Below, one piece after another: positions 7,288 to 11,344 of a stretch of 11,344 bases of DNA. Position 1 is the first letter of the stretch, and every line of letters starts with the position of its first letter. Position numbers and translations under genes: made by a program. The DNA comes from a bacterium. GTDB taxonomy: Bacteria; Bacillota_I; Bacilli_A; Mycoplasmatales; Mycoplasmoidaceae. Below the pieces are notes generated by a model. The model was not told the DNA's origin, searched no databases, and saw nothing but the letters and a program-made list of their open reading frames with translations. Location: the NCBI GenBank assembly GCA_017633195.1, contig JAGBPV010000083.1:1-11344 (forward strand). The letters run 5' to 3'.

Positions 7288-7605
7288 ATGAATATTAGCA
7301 ATTTATTAATTAGTTTAATACCCAATTTAAGTTTACACAATGCACAACAAATTTCATTAATAATTAATGCAATTTATGGAATTTGTATAGCAATTATGGT
7401 GATTTCTTTAATTTATTACACAGGTTTAATGTTTTGAAGAATTTATCATGCTAGTAATGATGAAGAAATTAAATATTATAAAAAGATTTATTTAAAAAGA
7501 ATAATTGCATTTATATGCTTTTTATTTTTATTCGTCATTATAGGAATCATTATTGATGTGATTGCTCCTATTATTAAAAGTGATACTTTAAAAGGAAACA
7601 ATTAA
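7288..7605 (+). CDS. Small two-helix membrane protein, first gene of T4SS-like cluster
   Basis: A 105-aa protein starting MNISNLLISLIPNLSLHNAQ. Likely membrane helices are 24-48 and 72-97, joined by a charged loop (RIYHASNDEEIKYYKKIYLK) that should be cytoplasmic. It uses one UGA-Trp (position 50). There is no strong Shine-Dalgarno sequence before ATG 7288; the alternative ATG at 7283 stops after 8 codons. Its stop TAA overlaps the next ATG (TAATG). Its size, topology and place before a VirB6-like gene resemble the pilin-like VirB2/TrbC or small Prg-type membrane subunits of conjugation systems, but no sequence motif proves it. Confidence is good that this is a gene, low for the role. Confidence 0.8.
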
Positions 7606-9419
7606 TGATTTTTTATTTATTAAGTAATAATCAACTTATTTGACATATTACTGGATATATATTGTATGAAATCATCTTGTTGCCTTTACTATTTATAATT
7701 AAATATTTTTATTGAATTTTTATTGTCATTATTACTACTAATTTAGGAAAAAATATTTTTGATATTGCTTTTAATAATTTAAGTATTAGTAATAATTTTA
7801 ATCATTCACAAATCTTTATTATTTATATTGCTTGTATAAGTATAAGCATTGTTATCTTTTTCTTCTTTTTATTATTTAATATCATTAAAACTTATGTTAT
7901 TAAAGATACTAAATTAAACTTTATAACTACTATTAAATGACTAATTATTACTTTATTAATTTATCCATTACTACCAATTATATTTAGTATGCTTTTGTTA
8001 TTAACAAGCATCATTTTTAACATGTTTGGTTTTAATAAAAATTTAACTTATTTAAATAATGCAAATATTGCTAATTGTGATCTTAATTATAATCAAATTA
8101 AACAGCAAATATTAACAATTATTAATAATGCAACTTTTAATAAAGAACTATTACAATTAAATATTTTAAAACTTAATACTAATAGTTTTTATTATGATAA
8201 TTTATTAGCAAATATTACAAATTATGAAAACTTTATCTTATATAAACAAAATCTATTTAGTGAAATTTCACAGCTAATTTATAACTTAAAACCTAATGCA
8301 AATAACTTAGATATTAGAAATTCATTATTAAATGATATTTCAACACTAAATGCTTTTAATAATAATCTAATTAATATTGATTTAGATCTAAAGAATTTAA
8401 ATTATAAACAATTAGATGCAATTAAGAATTTTGTAAGTACTTATACTAACTTTTTTGATGGTTCTATGATTAATAAATTATTGTTCAAATTACCAGATTC
8501 TTTAAATTCTTTATTACCGCATTTAGGAGATATTTATCAATTTAATTTAATTTATGATATTTTGTGTATTACTGGAAACAATTCATATGTAATATCAGCA
8601 ACTCCAAACTTTTATAGTTTAAATTGAAATGTTTTAGTTGCAATTGTTTTTAGTATTGCAGTTTTAGTAATTTTATTTTTGTATTGTATTTTAGAAATTA
8701 AAAGAGTCACTGAACTAATTATCTTATTTTTAATTACACCTTTTGTGTTTTTATCTAATTTTGATGAAAGAAATTATTATTTTCATAGATGATTAAAAAT
8801 TACTTTCTTAAAATTCTTTTCTTTATTATTAATTAGTTTAGTGTTTCAAACAAGTATTCTAGTTTATCCAGAAATTAATGATGCAATTAATAATAATTGA
8901 TTAAATAAAACTTTAAATGAAATGATTGTTGATGTAATTTGTGCAATTAGTATTTTAAATGCAAGTTTCTTTAGTGTAAATACTATTCTTGGTGTGTTTG
9001 AAGCAAATGAAAGTTTAGTTCATGTTTTAAGCGATTTAATGTCTTTAAAAAATTCAGCAAAATCTTGACCATTCTTAAATAGATTTTTTCAAAATAAAAA
9101 GTGAAATAAACTTCAAGTTGAAAATAATGGCAATAGTAATAATTCAAGAAATTTTATAGAAATTACACAAAATGATATTTTAAAAAGAAAAATGCCAGTT
9201 TTAACTACAGGATTTGAAGCATTTATGGCATCTAATAAAACTCATAATTTTATTAAAAATGTTAATGATAAAGTAAGCAAAATTTTATTTGGAAAAATGA
9301 GTAAAAAAATAACTTCTCATACAAATAACTTTATTGATAAATCTTTAGATAAGAAATTTAAGAAGATTAGAATGAAGGAGCAGAAATGGAAAGACAAGAA
9401 AAAAGAAGGCAGATTCTAA
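7605..9419 (+). CDS. Polytopic VirB6/TrbL/PrgH-like membrane protein (putative T4SS channel)
   Basis: A 604-aa protein with seven likely helices, at about 16-43, 69-95, 111-140, 343-364, 370-386, 402-422 and 439-460. Between helices three and four is a ~200-residue Asn-rich soluble domain (141-340). After the last helix comes a ~140-residue tail that ends strongly basic (KKFKKIRMKEQKWKDKKKEG). A polytopic protein with one large central loop directly before the VirB3/VirB4 gene is the VirB6 position in Gram-positive systems such as PrgH of pCF10; I assign it by context and topology, not by a motif. AAAAGGA 8 nt before ATG 7605 is a good Shine-Dalgarno sequence. Trp is UGA except one UGG in the overlap with the next gene. 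It overlaps the ATPase gene by 34 nt. Confidence 0.85.
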
Positions 9420-11344
9420 AACCTTTAAAAAATACTCAAAATCAAAACTTTATTTTCTTTATTTATACTTGATATGAAATTTTAATTATTTTAATATTAC
9501 TTATCATTATCATCACAATTATGCTTTTTGTTCATAACTTCTTAACATTTAAAGTCATTTTTGATTTGATATTACTGTTTATCTTACTAAGTTTTTTAAT
9601 CAAAATAAATAAGAAAAATCTTTTTAATCAAATAAACTTAATTATCAAATTTCATTTTCTAAAAAAATCTTTTAAAAATGAAAAATTTACAAAAAGTATT
9701 CAATATGAAATAAAGAATGATCAGTTGGTTTGAAATAAAACTAGTTTTTATTTAAAAAAAATTAAGATCAAATCTTTAAATAGTTATTTTGAAAATTATT
9801 TTCAGATAAAACAAATTAATAGTATTCATGAAATTCATCTAATGATTCTTAATAAAAATGAATTGTTAAAAAAATATCAAGATGACATAATAAAAATAAA
9901 ACATTATCAATTAAAAGAATTTTTAAGCAACCATCAACAATTGATAAATGAATTAAATAATACAACTTATGAAAAAGAAATATTTATTATTTATAAAAAC
10001 CAAACAGCACTAAATCTTATTAATCAAAATCTATTTGATATTTATGATGTTACTAAATTTGAATTAGAATTAATACAAAAGAAGTTAAATTTCAATGTAT
10101 ATAATAAACAAAATCTTTATAAGAAAAATTGATTTAAAATTAATGAACAATATTATTCAGTATTAAATTTTAATAACTTCAATTTATTAAATCAATTAAG
10201 TTGATTAATTAATTTGATTGATATTAATATAAATGATTATTTCATTTTAAATTTAAGCAACTTATTAAAAACTGATGCAATAAATTATTTAAATAAACAA
10301 TACAAAACCAATTTTTTTAATAATAAATTAAAAAACGAAGAAAATAAACAATTTAATGAATTACTTAAAGAATATAAACAACAAATTTTTAATGAAGAAG
10401 AAAATTTGTTTAAACTGAATTGTCATTTAATTATTAGTGCAAATACATTAGAAGAATTAAAGTTTAAAACTAATAATTATAAATATTTTTATCAGGATAA
10501 TTTAATTAATATTAAACAGTTAAAATATGATTATTTTTTTATAAATTTATTTGAACAAGATTCATTTATAAATGAAATTAATTTAAATAACATTTATTTA
10601 ACTAATACTCAATTTGATTTAGGTTGAATGAATTATAGTTCAATCAATAAAGAATATCATGGAATTTTATTAGGCAAAAATAATGAAGAACAAGCTTTCT
10701 TTTTTAATCAAGAAGAATATTTATCTAAAAATAATAATTTACAGTCTTTTAATGGAATTAATTTAATTTTAGGAAAAAGCGGAACAGGTAAAAGCATTTT
10801 AATAAAAAAGATCATTTACTTATCAAATTTAATAAAACATCAAAAAATCATTATTTTAGATATAGAAGGTGAATATGTTTTTTTAAAAGATTTTTTTGAT
10901 AAAACTTTAATTATTAATTTAATGCCATTAGTACTAGATCCATTTAAATTAGAATTTGAAACAAATAATGAAAGAATTCTTTTTTTAGCTTCATTTTTAA
11001 ATAACTTATGTCATCATGATTTTACAAGTGAAATTACACAATATTTTAATGAAATAAAAATTCATGGATTTTGATTTTTTATTAAATGATTAAAAAATAA
11101 TGCTTCTTATAAATACAACTTAATTAAAGAAATTGATAATGAAATTTATATGAATTGATTTAATCAGGATTTTTCATTAAATGAGCATGAAATAGTTATT
11201 TTTAATTTTAAAAACATTTTTGATAAAGAATTTATTACTAATTTAAATTTTATAAATGCAAGTTTAGTTCTAGTTTTTTGTATAATTTCAAAAACAATTT
11301 TCAATAATAAGAATAATACTTATCATTTAATAATTGATGAAGCA
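9386..11344 (+). CDS. VirB4/TraE/TrsE-family T4SS ATPase with N-terminal VirB3-like part (C-terminus beyond right edge)
   Basis: 653 codons are visible. The start MERQEKRRQILKPL follows an AAGGAG Shine-Dalgarno sequence at 5 nt. Two likely helices (about 22-50 and 54-73) form a VirB3/PrgI-like membrane part, followed by a long Asn/Lys-rich middle region (80-450) in the place of the VirB4 N-terminal domain. The ATPase domain has Walker A GKSGTGKS (463-470), then IIILDIEGEYVFLKDF (canonical DPEGEY) and LDPFKLE (canonical NPFDL), and Walker B YHLIIDEA ends at 653, exactly at the window edge. These motifs are characteristic of VirB4-type ATPases, which power substrate transfer and assembly in type IV secretion. 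Eight or more Trp codons are UGA. The remaining ~150-250 residues are not in the window, so later motifs and gene integrity cannot be judged. Confidence 0.93.

Noticed and set aside
10214..11074. Two separate genes within the VirB4-like region (10214-10627 and 10628-11074)
   Set aside because: Both share the frame opened at 9386 and are separated only by UGA-Trp codons.
1..11344. tRNA genes, CRISPR arrays, insertion sequences or element attachment sites
   Set aside because: No cloverleaf-like stretch, regularly spaced repeat, transposase motif or flanking direct repeat was found, and almost all of the window is coding.

Overview
The window comes from a wall-less Mollicute, probably a Mycoplasma/Ureaplasma/Malacoplasma relative. 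Base composition is extremely AT-rich. Every long gene except rpmF stays open only if UGA is read as tryptophan (translation table 4): in-frame UGA falls where the families have Trp, for example WNPKM of ribosomal protein S2, DGNGRWA of UppS and PKKTWEG of CdsA. UGG is also used, but rarely. I could not identify the species.

Layout. Minus strand, read right to left: an 88-aa two-helix membrane protein (7243-6977), then the near-universal block rpsB - tsf - pyrH - frr - uppS - cdsA (6904-1873), a 196-aa unknown membrane protein, rpmF (ribosomal protein L32), a hairpin terminator, and a large Asn-rich, possibly exported protein that runs off the left edge. Gene spacing in the block is tight: 13 nt between tsf and pyrH, 2 nt between pyrH and frr, 3 nt between frr and uppS, and uppS overlaps cdsA by 14 nt. 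A promoter with an extended -10 element precedes rpsB. The block joins translation (S2, EF-Ts, ribosome recycling factor, L32), UMP phosphorylation and membrane-lipid supply (UppS for undecaprenyl diphosphate, CdsA for CDP-diacylglycerol). The dxr gene that follows cdsA in Bacillus subtilis is absent.

Plus strand, divergent from 7288: three overlapping genes. They encode a 105-aa two-helix protein, a 604-aa polytopic protein with a ~200-residue loop between helices, and a very large ATPase that runs off the right edge. The ATPase has Walker A GKSGTGKS, a DIEGEY motif, a DPFKLE motif and Walker B LIIDEA at the very end of the window. It is a VirB4/TraE/TrsE-type type IV secretion ATPase with two N-terminal helices that look like a fused VirB3/PrgI part. 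The order (small two-helix protein, VirB6-like protein, VirB3+VirB4) matches the inner-membrane core of Gram-positive conjugation systems. No integrase, relaxase or coupling protein is visible, so it is open whether this is an integrated conjugative element or a resident secretion machine.

Two points stand out. First, cdsA is split into two frames exactly at a U UUU UUA heptamer, phased correctly for -1 ribosomal frameshifting; a one-base homopolymer error in the assembly is the main alternative. Second, the VirB3-VirB4/VirB6-like module sits directly beside the core translation operon. No tRNA, rRNA, CRISPR array or insertion sequence was found, and there is no gene-free stretch over 300 bases.
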